A stretch of 12,760 nt of DNA, from the NCBI GenBank assembly GCA_029784825.1, contig JAFMAU010000052.1, positions 1 to 12,760 of the forward strand, written 5' to 3'. A program made the position numbers and the translations under genes. The DNA is from Nitrososphaerota archaeon (GTDB taxonomy: Archaea; Thermoproteota; Nitrososphaeria; Nitrososphaerales; UBA183). The notes below the pieces were generated by a model. The model did no database searches, was not told the DNA's origin, and saw nothing but the letters and a program-made list of their open reading frames with translations. Positions within the stretch are counted from its first letter, which is position 1. The number at the start of each line of letters is the position of its first letter. This document shows positions 1 through 5,924 of this stretch, piece after piece.

Positions 1-979
1 CGCGCTCTCTTCTGCGGCCCGCGCTGCGGTGCTCGCCGCCGGGGGCACCATCCATGATTAACTCTTTCATCCACAAGGCGAAGCTCGCTCTCGGCGATTC
101 CGAGATACGGAGGCGCATCATTTTCCTGGCTGCCGCGCTCGCCATGCACCTGTGCGTCTTGAACCTCCTCCCCCCTCGGACGACGACCTTGCTGGGGGCC
201 TCCTCCGTCCCCGCGAGCATCGAGCCGAGCATAACCGCCGATGCGCCCGACGCGAAGGCAAGGGCCGCGTCCCCGGGCCCCCTGATCCCTCCGTCAGCGA
301 TCACCGGGATCTCGACCCTCCTCTCCTCGAGCGCCCCGGCGACCTCCGCCACCGCGAAGAGCGTCGGTGCTCCCACGCGGGTCACTTCAGACGTGATGCA
401 GATCGAGCCTGAACCTATCCCAGCCCTGAAGCCTTCGACCCTCGGGAGCTCGTCCAGTATGTCGAATACCGCCTTCTGGCTCCCGACGTTGCCGGCGACG
501 AAGTCAGAGCTGAGTTCGGGGAGGATCTTCCTCGAAGCCCCGATCACCTTCGAAGTGTGGAAGTGGGCGACGTCAGCTACGAGGAAGTCGACAACCCTGT
601 CAAGGGCCAGGCATCTTTCTCTGTCCACGGGGGACACCGACGCTCCGACGAGCGGCCTTCCCCTGTCGTCGGTGCTGACGGCATCCACCCTTGACGCCTT
701 GACCTTCCTCACTTGCTCCACCTGCGCCGCTATCGGCATGTTCCTGTGGATTGCCCCGGCCCCTCCGAGCCTCGCCATCTCGAGGGCTAGCCTCCACTCC
801 GTGACCGTGTCCATGGGAGAAGACACTAGGGGGACTTTGACCTTGATCCTCTTCGTTAGCATGGAGCCCAGGTCGATCCCTCCGGGCTCCACGTCGCTCC
901 TCCCCGGGAGGAGGATGAAGTCCCTGAAGGTGAACACGTCCTTCGCAGAGCTCAGTTTCGAAAGGAAGCTGCTTGGCAA
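1..979 (-). CDS. guaB: IMP dehydrogenase-family protein lacking CBS domains (3' end outside window)
   Basis: This gene probably encodes the NAD-dependent enzyme that oxidises IMP to XMP in guanine nucleotide synthesis, in the cytoplasm. Reading leftward, the protein shows FRDFILLPGRSDVEP near residue 18, VPLVSSPMDTVTE, then GGAGAIHRNMPIAAQ, the IMPDH form rather than the GMP reductase form. These are followed by DVAHFHTSKVI, AGNVGSQKAV, the catalytic-Cys loop GIGSGSICITSEV and the phosphate-binding stretch VIADGGIRGPGDA...GSMLAGTEEAP. The two CBS domains normally inserted after the N-terminal third are absent: RKVKASR runs directly into GRPLVGASVS. The region after GSMLAGTEE is divergent (HRCMASAAAR, where IMPDH usually has YRGMGSLGAM). 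About 326 codons are in the window and the C-terminus with the flap end is missing. TTG at 979 is chosen because AAGG lies 9-12 bases before it and a TATA-like box lies at 1015-1022; GTG at 937 is an alternative. A GMP reductase-like or divergent activity cannot be excluded. Confidence 0.85.
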   Translation of the reverse strand, partial: MPSSFLSKLSSAKDVFTFRDFILLPGRSDVEPGGIDLGSMLTKRIKVKVPLVSSPMDTVTEWRLALEMARLGGAGAIHRNMPIAAQVEQVRKVKASRVDAVSTDDRGRPLVGASVSPVDRERCLALDRVVDFLVADVAHFHTSKVIGASRKILPELSSDFVAGNVGSQKAVFDILDELPRVEGFRAGIGSGSICITSEVTRVGAPTLFAVAEVAGALEERRVEIPVIADGGIRGPGDAALAFASGASAVMLGSMLAGTEEAPSKVVVRGGRRFKTHRCMASAAARKMMRLRISESPRASFALWMKELIMDGAPGGEHRSAGRRRER

Positions 980-1012
980 GGTGGAGACCTTGCCGAAATC
1001 GGGACTCGCGTC

Positions 1013-1023
1013 GGGTATATCAA
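1013..1023 (-). promoter_or_regulatory. TATA-like box for the IMPDH-family gene
   Basis: The minus strand reads TTGATATACCC. At normal archaeal spacing transcription would begin near 991, giving a leader of about 12 bases that opens with AAGG, followed by the TTG start at 979. Spacing and composition are seen directly; promoter activity is inferred. Confidence 0.4.
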
Positions 1024-1117
1024 CGCTCGCCCATGTCGCGATTATTTGACCAACTTGAAGGCGTGCAGGGGATTAGTTTCAGTCCGACCCTCCTAGATGC
1101 CGCCAGAGTTGGGGAGC

Positions 1118-1125
1118 CCTTATAG
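1118..1125 (+). promoter_or_regulatory. TATA box for leaderless alpha/beta hydrolase mRNA
   Basis: CCTTATAG is centred 29 bases before TTG 1151, the start codon where family similarity also begins. This supports a leaderless transcript and argues against the upstream ATG at 1097, which would lie before the transcript start. Confidence 0.5.
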
Positions 1126-1150
1126 GCGGAGCCCTGGCAGAAAGCGAACC

Positions 1151-1855
1151 TTGACCGACTTCGTTCTCATACCGGGCGCATGGCTCGGCGCCTGGGCCTG
1201 GAAGAGAGTCGTGCCGCTGCTGGAAGAGCAGGGACACGGGGCATATCCGGTTACTCTCACTGGGATGGGAGAGAGGGTGCACCTCGCTGATGGGGTCGGC
1301 ATGGAGACCGCAACAGACGACGTCCGGAACGTCATAAAGTTCAACGACCTTCACGATTTCGTCCTCGTGGGGCACAGCTTCGCAGGGAAGGTGGCCGCGG
1401 CGGTCGCCGACCGCGAGTCCGAGAATGTGCAGTCGATCATCTACCTAGACGCGTTCACCCCGAAGAAGGTCAGGACCCCTCAGGCGGCGTTCGACCCGGC
1501 CAGTGAGTACGGGCCCCCTCCCCCCGGCACCAACGCGATCCCCCTAACCAAGGAGACGATCGCGCGCATCGGCCCGGACGTCAAAGGGAAGGACTTCGAG
1601 CTGCTGATGTCCAAGGGGACGCCGTGGCCGGTCAAGCTCGCGGCAGACCCCATCTCGCTCTCAGCGAAGTTCGATCCGATAAAGAGCGCTTACATCTTCT
1701 GCAGGCAGAGCGGCGACCCTGTGGACGATATCGTGGCAGGCAAATGGGGAAAGCTAGATGGCCCCTACAGGATCATGGACACCGGACACTGGCCCATGAT
1801 AACGAAGCCTGAAGAGCTCTCGGAAGACCTGGCGTCCCTCGCATCCGCGACCTAG
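1151..1855 (+). CDS. Alpha/beta-hydrolase fold esterase-like protein
   Basis: This is a predicted soluble hydrolase of 234 residues in the alpha/beta-fold group that includes EstC-like esterases and plant methylesterases. The N-terminus DFVLIPGAWLGAWAW carries the usual oxyanion-hole region. The nucleophile elbow is GHSFAG, with Ser about residue 76 from the TTG start. The probable acid residue is in SGDPVDD (about 189-192) and the catalytic His is in DTGHWPM (about 213). There is no signal peptide, so it should act in the cytoplasm on an unknown ester or related substrate. A longer version from ATG 1097 adds 18 residues (PPELGSPYRRSP...) that do not resemble the family; the TATA box at 1118-1125 also favours TTG. 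The gene is divergent from the IMPDH-family gene. Its TAG stop overlaps the opposing stop of the next gene within a shared CTAG. Confidence 0.85.
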   Translation: MTDFVLIPGAWLGAWAWKRVVPLLEEQGHGAYPVTLTGMGERVHLADGVGMETATDDVRNVIKFNDLHDFVLVGHSFAGKVAAAVADRESENVQSIIYLDAFTPKKVRTPQAAFDPASEYGPPPPGTNAIPLTKETIARIGPDVKGKDFELLMSKGTPWPVKLAADPISLSAKFDPIKSAYIFCRQSGDPVDDIVAGKWGKLDGPYRIMDTGHWPMITKPEELSEDLASLASAT

Positions 1856-2508
1856 GGGCAGTAGTAGTAGCACACGGTCGTCGTAGTAGACGTCGTAGTA
1901 GACGTCGTGCTCGTTGTCGAACTAGTAGTGGTCGTGGTGGTTCCTCCCGCGCTCGACGTCGTGCTCGTTGTCGAACTTGCGGACACCGACGACGTGATGG
2001 TCGAAGAGCTGGTCGTCGCCGCGGAAGTGCTCGCGGTCGGAGGGCTGCTCAGAGAGTATGCGAACCATATGCCTCCGATTCCCTGGCCGTTGAGAGTCCC
2101 GGCCTTCTTGTCTCCAGAGAAGAGATAGAGCGGCCAGCCGTCGAATGTGAGCTGCTTCAGCCCGTCGGCCCTCTTCGCCACGCCGAACGAGCCGGAACCC
2201 AGCCCAGACGGAAGCACCAGGCTCGGCGCGTAGAAGACGGGCCAGAGGCCGACGCACCCGCCCTTGCAGGTGCTCGTCCCGTTCGACGGGAAGTCAGTCG
2301 TCCGGTAGTAAAGGGTGAACCCGGACCCGTTGGCAAGGTAGTTGCCTACGCTGCCGCTGTAGGCTATGTTCACGGAGTAAGGCGCGGGGAGGGTGGAAGA
2401 ACTCGTCGAACCGGGAGCATGGCTCGGGATGATCAGAAGGTACCCGGCGGACGCCGCTGCGGCTGCTACAATTACGACCGCAACTGCCGCCAAGATCCTT
2501 CGGTCCAA
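1852..2508 (-). CDS. Secreted protein with two PF03640-type repeats, Ser/Thr stalk and CYYYCP tail
   Basis: This 218-residue protein begins with a hydrophobic signal or anchor segment (about 5-27, AVAVVIVAAAAASAGYLL), so it should face the outside. Two copies follow of the 'secreted repeat of unknown function' (PF03640/COG4315 type). The first, about 55-95, has the typical GSGFTLYYRT and CKGGCVGLWP. The second, about 109-151, has FDGWPLYLFSGD...NGQGIGGIWFAYS. The family is found in secreted proteins and lipoproteins; its biochemical role is not established. Residues about 155-211 are almost only Ser and Thr, which suggests an O-glycosylated stalk, and the chain ends VCYYYCP. TTG at 2508 is the only start after an upstream in-frame stop. 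No lipobox Cys is seen near the signal. The stalk coding DNA is low-complexity and contains a 23-base direct repeat. Recognition of the repeats is confident; function is not known. Confidence 0.8.
   Translation of the reverse strand: MDRRILAAVAVVIVAAAAASAGYLLIIPSHAPGSTSSSTLPAPYSVNIAYSGSVGNYLANGSGFTLYYRTTDFPSNGTSTCKGGCVGLWPVFYAPSLVLPSGLGSGSFGVAKRADGLKQLTFDGWPLYLFSGDKKAGTLNGQGIGGIWFAYSLSSPPTASTSAATTSSSTITSSVSASSTTSTTSSAGGTTTTTTSSTTSTTSTTTSTTTTVCYYYCP
1901..1977. repeat. 23-base direct repeat inside the Ser/Thr stalk coding region
   Basis: The same 23 bases, beginning GACGTCGTGCTCG, occur at 1901-1923 and 1955-1977. The 54-base period equals 18 codons, so gain or loss of a unit keeps the reading frame. 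Shorter iterations of the same Ser/Thr codons (GTCGTAGTAGAC) lie at about 1879-1903. Confidence 0.8.
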
Positions 2509-2627
2509 GCTTGGAGTAAGGCGACGAGTTGCGGATTTGAGGGTTCTTCAGAATCCCTCCAGAGTCTTTACAGAATCCCATGTACGCTTCTGTACACGCC
2601 GAAGAGATAGACTCCTTCTCCACAACC

Positions 2628-2635
2628 GTTAATAG
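2628..2635 (+). promoter_or_regulatory. TATA-like box for the 57-residue membrane protein
   Basis: GTTAATAG is centred about 32 bases before TTG 2664, placing a transcript start near 2659 with a leader of only a few bases. It is the most A/T-rich block in the gap between the divergent genes. Confidence 0.35.
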
Positions 2636-2663
2636 GCCTGAACAGCAGTTTTGAAGGCAGGAA

Positions 2664-2837
2664 TTGCCTCAGGACCCAGGGACCCTGTTCGGAAGCCTTC
2701 TCGCGGGGTGCATCAGAGACGACTATCTGAAGGACGACAGGAAGGTCCTGGCGGAGGGCGTGGTTTTCCTCATCTTGGGGGCGTGCAGCAGCGTCGCGAC
2801 GACCTACCTCCTCTCCCTCGCTGGGGTTCTGCTCTAA
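2664..2837 (+). CDS. Small membrane protein of 57 residues, unrecognised
   Basis: TTG 2664 to TAA 2835-2837 encodes a 57-residue protein that I do not recognise. It begins PQDPGTLFGSLLAGC, has a charged middle (IRDDYLKDDRKVLAEG) and ends in one strong hydrophobic segment, about residues 32-57 (VVFLILGACSSVATTYLLSL). This pattern suggests a tail-anchored small membrane protein. Third positions are G/C-rich as in the neighbouring genes, and GAAGG lies 8 bases before the TTG. The other frame through this region (from TTG 2651) gives Arg/Gly/Pro-rich sequence typical of a shadow. The gene is divergent from the secreted repeat protein and lies 80 bases before another small membrane-protein gene in the same direction. 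Confidence 0.55.
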   Translation: MPQDPGTLFGSLLAGCIRDDYLKDDRKVLAEGVVFLILGACSSVATTYLLSLAGVLL

Positions 2838-2917
2838 ACAATTCAACCAAGCCGTGAAGGAATACTGTCTCCTTCCAATTTACCGACTTTGGACGTGATA
2901 TCAGGCATCGAAACAGC

Positions 2918-3127
2918 ATGGGAAGAAAACTCGTCCTGTTCGGATTCTGGCTCCTGGGTTACGCCCTGGGCTTCTTCGCCTGGCTCGTAAGAGACCCGGT
3001 GATCAATGCCCTCATGAACATAGGCCTCAGCTCCGACGCAGCCGGCGCCCTCATAACGGGCTTCGCCGGTTCGCTGGTCATGCTCGTGGGCGTCATCATG
3101 TGGAGCTACCTGTCGTCGGGCAACTAG
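2918..3127 (+). CDS. Small two-helix membrane protein (69 residues), hypothetical
   Basis: ATG 2918 opens a 69-residue protein with two predicted membrane segments, about residues 5-24 (LVLFGFWLLGYALGFFAWLV) and 42-64 (AGALITGFAGSLVMLVGVIMW). A short polar loop containing RDP lies between them. It has no recognisable enzymatic motif. Composition, G/C-rich third positions and the hydrophobic pattern support a real gene. An A/T-rich CAATTTACC at 2876-2884 could be its TATA element with a leader of about 11 bases. It converges on nirK, whose stop lies 123 bases further on. Function unknown. Confidence 0.7.
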   Translation: MGRKLVLFGFWLLGYALGFFAWLVRDPVINALMNIGLSSDAAGALITGFAGSLVMLVGVIMWSYLSSGN

Positions 3128-3250
3128 GTTAGACTCAGAGCGCAGAGCGGAAGCTCGACCCGGCTCGCGCTCCCGCATTTCTGCCCCTTCTAGTCCACTC
3201 CCTCGTTTGGATTCCTAAGCTTAGCGAGCTTGATCCGAAAACTGCCGGAG
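3128..3250. other. Convergent intergenic region with palindrome
   Basis: This is the gap between the stops of the 69-residue membrane protein and nirK. It contains the perfect palindrome CTAAGCTTAG at 3215-3224 and the overlapping inverted repeat AAGCT-TAGCG-AGCTT at 3217-3231. Either could form a short hairpin at the ends of both transcripts. Only short T-rich tracts are present, so a terminator is possible but not shown. Confidence 0.3.
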
Positions 3251-4621
3251 TCAGCCCGAGGCCGCGAGCACTGTGATAGTCCCTTTCATCCACGGGTGGT
3301 AGGTGCAGTAATACGAGTAGGTCCCGGGCGTCGTAAAAGTGTGCGTCCAGCTCTGCCCAGCGTTGATGTTCCCGGAGTCGAATGAGCTGTCCGTGGCGGT
3401 CACGGTGTGGGGGGCGTCGTCGTTGTTGACCCAGGTGACCGTGTTGTTGACTCCGATGACCACCTTGATTGTCGGCGGAGAGTAGTAGGGTGCCGCCTGC
3501 TGCATGGCCGACATCGGGAGTATGCTCACTTCTGGACCGGCCACCGCTGTAGCGGTCGTCGTCTGGGTGGTAGTCCATGTCCCGTTCTCTACCTGGAACA
3601 AGCCCATCGCCCCCTTCTGCATGTAGGCGAAGGCGTGCGAGACGAACGGGTTCTCGCCTCCTGGGTCCTTGAAGTACATGTCGACGATGGCGCCGCCGGA
3701 CGGGGGTATGCTTAGCGTCTGCAATCCGTAGAGCGCGTTCGCCGGGTCCCCGTCAACGTATGCCGTGTCCATGATCGCGCCTATCACATGGAAAGCCTCC
3801 CAGACGCTTGGCCCTTCGTTGAAGAGGTAGAGCCTCACCAGCTGGTTCGGCTTTACAACGAGCGGCGTCGCCTGGTACCTGAACGCCTCTCCGTTGAAGA
3901 CGACGTAGTCAGGGGTCACGGCGAGCATCTTCGAGTAGTTCCCGCTGTAGCTCCCGTCAGGGTTCGGGTGGGAGTTGAGGTAGAACTCGCTTTCGATCAG
4001 CACGTACTGCCCTCCCGGGGCCGGGGGAAGCGCGTCCGCCCCCGTCCCGTTGACGACGATGACGCCATACATCCCGTTGCCTATGTGCTCGAGGACCGGT
4101 GGAACCCCGCAGTGATACATGAAGATCCCCGGGTATGCGGGGACGAAGTCGAAGGAGAGCGACTTGCCAGGCGCCACCGGGGCGTACACCGTCGCCCAGT
4201 TCACCTCGGCCGCATGGAAGTCGATCGAGTGCGGCATCGTGTCTTTGTTTATCAGGGTGAAGTGGACGAGCTCGCACTGTTTAACGAATATCGTGGGCCC
4301 AGGGACGGTCCCGTTGAACGTCCAGGCATTGTAGGCGACTCCCTTCGCCACATCGACCTTGGCGGTCTCGGCGACCAGCGTCACGCTGGTGCTGCCGTTA
4401 GTCCCGGTGCAGGTCTGCTCCGTCCAGCCTGAGCTCTGGGTCCCGGAGCCAGCCGTGCCGCTGGCCAGCGAACCCACCTGCCCCTGCAGGCTGTTGATCT
4501 GGTCATTCAGCGACTGGGTGTTGTCGGTGTACGCCACCATGGACGCGCCGAGCAGGACGATCAGAGCTATCGAAAGGGCTGCCACCGAGGAGACCGCTCT
4601 TCTTCCAACCAACTCTCTCAT
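3251..4621 (-). CDS. nirK: NirK-type copper nitrite reductase with C-terminal cupredoxin domain, membrane-anchored
   Basis: The expected reaction is one-electron reduction of nitrite to NO outside the cytoplasmic membrane. The 456-residue protein has an N-terminal membrane segment (about 10-30) and a short heptad stretch (L38, I42, L45, V49, L52). Two cupredoxin domains follow (about 75-200 and 205-345). Type 1 copper ligands are H131, C171, H179 and M184; type 2 ligands are H136, H170 and, from the neighbouring subunit, H329. The catalytic Asp and His of bacterial NirK have equivalents in D134 (HSIDFH) and H278 (FHVIG). A Thr-rich linker (about 349-360) leads to a third, plastocyanin-like domain (about 383-454) with a second type 1 set, H405, C439, H442 and M445, probably an internal electron donor. 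All ligands are intact, so an active enzyme is likely. The gene is divergent from the regulator at 4723. A different substrate or direction in vivo is possible. Confidence 0.92.
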   Translation of the reverse strand: MRELVGRRAVSSVAALSIALIVLLGASMVAYTDNTQSLNDQINSLQGQVGSLASGTAGSGTQSSGWTEQTCTGTNGSTSVTLVAETAKVDVAKGVAYNAWTFNGTVPGPTIFVKQCELVHFTLINKDTMPHSIDFHAAEVNWATVYAPVAPGKSLSFDFVPAYPGIFMYHCGVPPVLEHIGNGMYGVIVVNGTGADALPPAPGGQYVLIESEFYLNSHPNPDGSYSGNYSKMLAVTPDYVVFNGEAFRYQATPLVVKPNQLVRLYLFNEGPSVWEAFHVIGAIMDTAYVDGDPANALYGLQTLSIPPSGGAIVDMYFKDPGGENPFVSHAFAYMQKGAMGLFQVENGTWTTTQTTTATAVAGPEVSILPMSAMQQAAPYYSPPTIKVVIGVNNTVTWVNNDDAPHTVTATDSSFDSGNINAGQSWTHTFTTPGTYSYYCTYHPWMKGTITVLAASG

Positions 4622-4660
4622 GCCCGCGCGAGCCTGAGGGGCGCTTCGGGTAAGGATTGG

Positions 4661-4672
4661 CCCTATAGTTTC
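4661..4672 (-). promoter_or_regulatory. TATA-like box for nirK
   Basis: The minus strand reads GAAACTATAGGG, centred about 45 bases before the nirK ATG at 4621, giving a leader of about 19 bases with no clear Shine-Dalgarno site. The heptamer GCCCTAT occurs here (4660-4666) and again beside the divergent promoter (4699-4705), and CCCT/AGGG half-sites flank the box. These are candidate regulator contacts. Confidence 0.4.
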
Positions 4673-4691
4673 AGGGACACGCGGTCTCTAC

Positions 4692-4700
4692 GTTTTTAGC
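4692..4700 (+). promoter_or_regulatory. TATA box for leaderless HTH_10 regulator mRNA
   Basis: GTTTTTAGC is centred 27 bases before GTG 4723, the expected distance for a transcript that starts at the start codon. The box lies in the 101-base gap shared with nirK. Confidence 0.5.
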
Positions 4701-4722
4701 CCTATCAGAGGCGCCAGCGCGC

Positions 4723-5379
4723 GTGCTAGAGGCCACCCTCGAAGGGATGCAGCCCCACAGATGGATGGAGATCGCGGTCGGCGGTTACTCCGCGAAGGTA
4801 GAGATACTCGACTCCAAGCTGCCTACGCCTGACACCGTCCAGCACCTGTTCGACATACAGGTCAGGCCGGACATGATGGATGAGGTGGTGGGTGCCATGA
4901 GGAAGGACAAGGACCTCACGGGCCTCGAGGTCATACGGTCCAAGAACGGCCACGTGTACGGTTCGGCTGCCTCGTCGAGGTGCACCGTCTGCAAGGAGGT
5001 CGCGAAGTCGAAGTGTTTTCTTTCCTCAGTGTCGGTGGTCTCAAAGGACAAGGCCCACTGGACTGTCCTTGGGAGCGACGACTCTTTCAGGGGCCTCATG
5101 AGGTCCTTGGAGAAGAGCAAGATCCCATTCGTGCTCAGGATGCAGAAGAGGCTGGAGGACACCGACCTTCTGACCACCAGGCAGGAGCAGATCCTCTCGA
5201 TCGCCTTCGAAGGGGGCTACTTCGACTTCCCCAAGAGGATCGGACTGAAGGAGCTCGCGGCGGCGACCGCCATCAAGACTTCGACCCTGGCCGAGATCCT
5301 GAGGCGGGGCCAGAAGAAGATCCTTGGAGAGTACCTGGCCAGGAGGCTCCTCCTGCACCGGGACTTGGCCGCAGAGTGA
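4723..5379 (+). CDS. Bacterio-opsin-activator-type HTH_10 transcription regulator with Cys cluster
   Basis: This 218-residue predicted transcription factor ends in an HTH_10 (Bat-type) DNA-binding domain, about residues 149-202. It shows LLTTRQEQILSIAFEGGYFDFPKRI followed by GLKELAAATAIKTSTLAEILRRGQKKI. The N-terminal part, about residues 10-145, should be the sensing domain. It contains C87-x2-C90-x7-C98 (CTVCKEVAKSKC), which could bind a metal or act as a thiol switch. Archaea carry many such regulators and few have known signals. GTG 4723 is chosen because the TATA box fits a leaderless message and the frame opens there. It is divergent from nirK with a 101-base shared promoter region, which makes nirK, and itself, plausible targets; that is inference. 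It converges on the F420-type oxidoreductase, 52 bases away. Confidence 0.85.
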   Translation: MLEATLEGMQPHRWMEIAVGGYSAKVEILDSKLPTPDTVQHLFDIQVRPDMMDEVVGAMRKDKDLTGLEVIRSKNGHVYGSAASSRCTVCKEVAKSKCFLSSVSVVSKDKAHWTVLGSDDSFRGLMRSLEKSKIPFVLRMQKRLEDTDLLTTRQEQILSIAFEGGYFDFPKRIGLKELAAATAIKTSTLAEILRRGQKKILGEYLARRLLLHRDLAAE

Positions 5380-5431
5380 TCAGCTGAGCCGACTTCCCAG
5401 ATCTCGGCAGAGGTGCCGGAAAAGTCCACGC

Positions 5432-5836
5432 CTACAGGGGAGTGAAGGCGATCACGGGGATGACCCTCTTGGTCTTCTGCTGGTACTCGGCGAACTGGGG
5501 ATACAGCTTCGCCTGCTTTGAGTAGAGCAGGTCCCTCTCTGCGCCCCTGACCTCTTCGGCGCGGACCTTGATCTTGTCGTCTCCCACCTCGATCTCTACC
5601 TCAGGGTGCGCCTTGAGGTTGTGGTACCAATCGGGGTGGTGGTCGTGCCCTCCTTTCGAAGCAAACACCAGATAGCGGCTGCCGTCTTTGAGGTACATCA
5701 CCGGGTTGACCCGCACCTTCTCCGTACGGGCGCCTTTGTGGTGGATCAGCAGCAGCGGCGCGCCCTTGAACCGGCCCCCTACCTTCCCGTGATTTGCCCT
5801 AAACTCAGCTATCGTCGCGGCGTTCCAATCGCTCAT
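5432..5836 (-). CDS. Deazaflavin (F420)-dependent nitroreductase-family oxidoreductase
   Basis: This 134-residue protein matches the DUF385/Ddn-like split-barrel family, whose members use reduced F420, or in some cases flavins or haem. Key stretches are LLLIHHKGARTEKVRVNPVMYL (about 28-49), GSRYLVFASKGG (about 52-63), PDWYHNLKAHPEVEIEVG (about 68-85) and the C-terminal LYPQFAEYQQKTKRVIPVIAF. Length is typical, with no signal peptide. The ATG at 5836 lies about 30 bases after an A/T-rich GTAATTTT block (5863-5870), so the message is nearly leaderless. It is a single gene converging on the regulator. The substrate cannot be told from sequence, nor which cofactor is really used. Thaumarchaea make F420, which fits. 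Confidence 0.85.
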   Translation of the reverse strand: MSDWNAATIAEFRANHGKVGGRFKGAPLLLIHHKGARTEKVRVNPVMYLKDGSRYLVFASKGGHDHHPDWYHNLKAHPEVEIEVGDDKIKVRAEEVRGAERDLLYSKQAKLYPQFAEYQQKTKRVIPVIAFTPL

Positions 5837-5862
5837 GTTCTTGCTCTTACCGGACGGTGGGC

Positions 5863-5870
5863 AAAATTAC
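5863..5870 (-). promoter_or_regulatory. TATA-like box for F420-type oxidoreductase
   Basis: The minus strand reads GTAATTTT inside a longer A/T patch (5861-5873), centred about 30 bases before ATG 5836. The message would be leaderless or nearly so. Confidence 0.4.
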
Positions 5871-5924
5871 TTTCGGTCTGGCGCCGAGCAGGCCAAGACC
5901 CAGCTCGACCAGGGGTGAGCCCAC

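Noticed and set aside
54..1049. A 331-codon open frame on the plus strand
   Set aside because: It is the antisense shadow of the IMPDH-family gene; its residues are Ser/Pro/Ala/Thr-rich without domain logic, while the minus strand shows clear IMPDH motifs.
1861..1940. A short tandem-repeat or CRISPR-like array
   Set aside because: The repetition is explained by Ser/Thr codons in the stalk of the secreted protein; there are no regular spacers.
3788..4432. A 214-codon plus-strand frame opposite nirK
   Set aside because: The composition is Arg/Val/Glu-rich shadow sequence and it lies entirely within the certain nirK gene.
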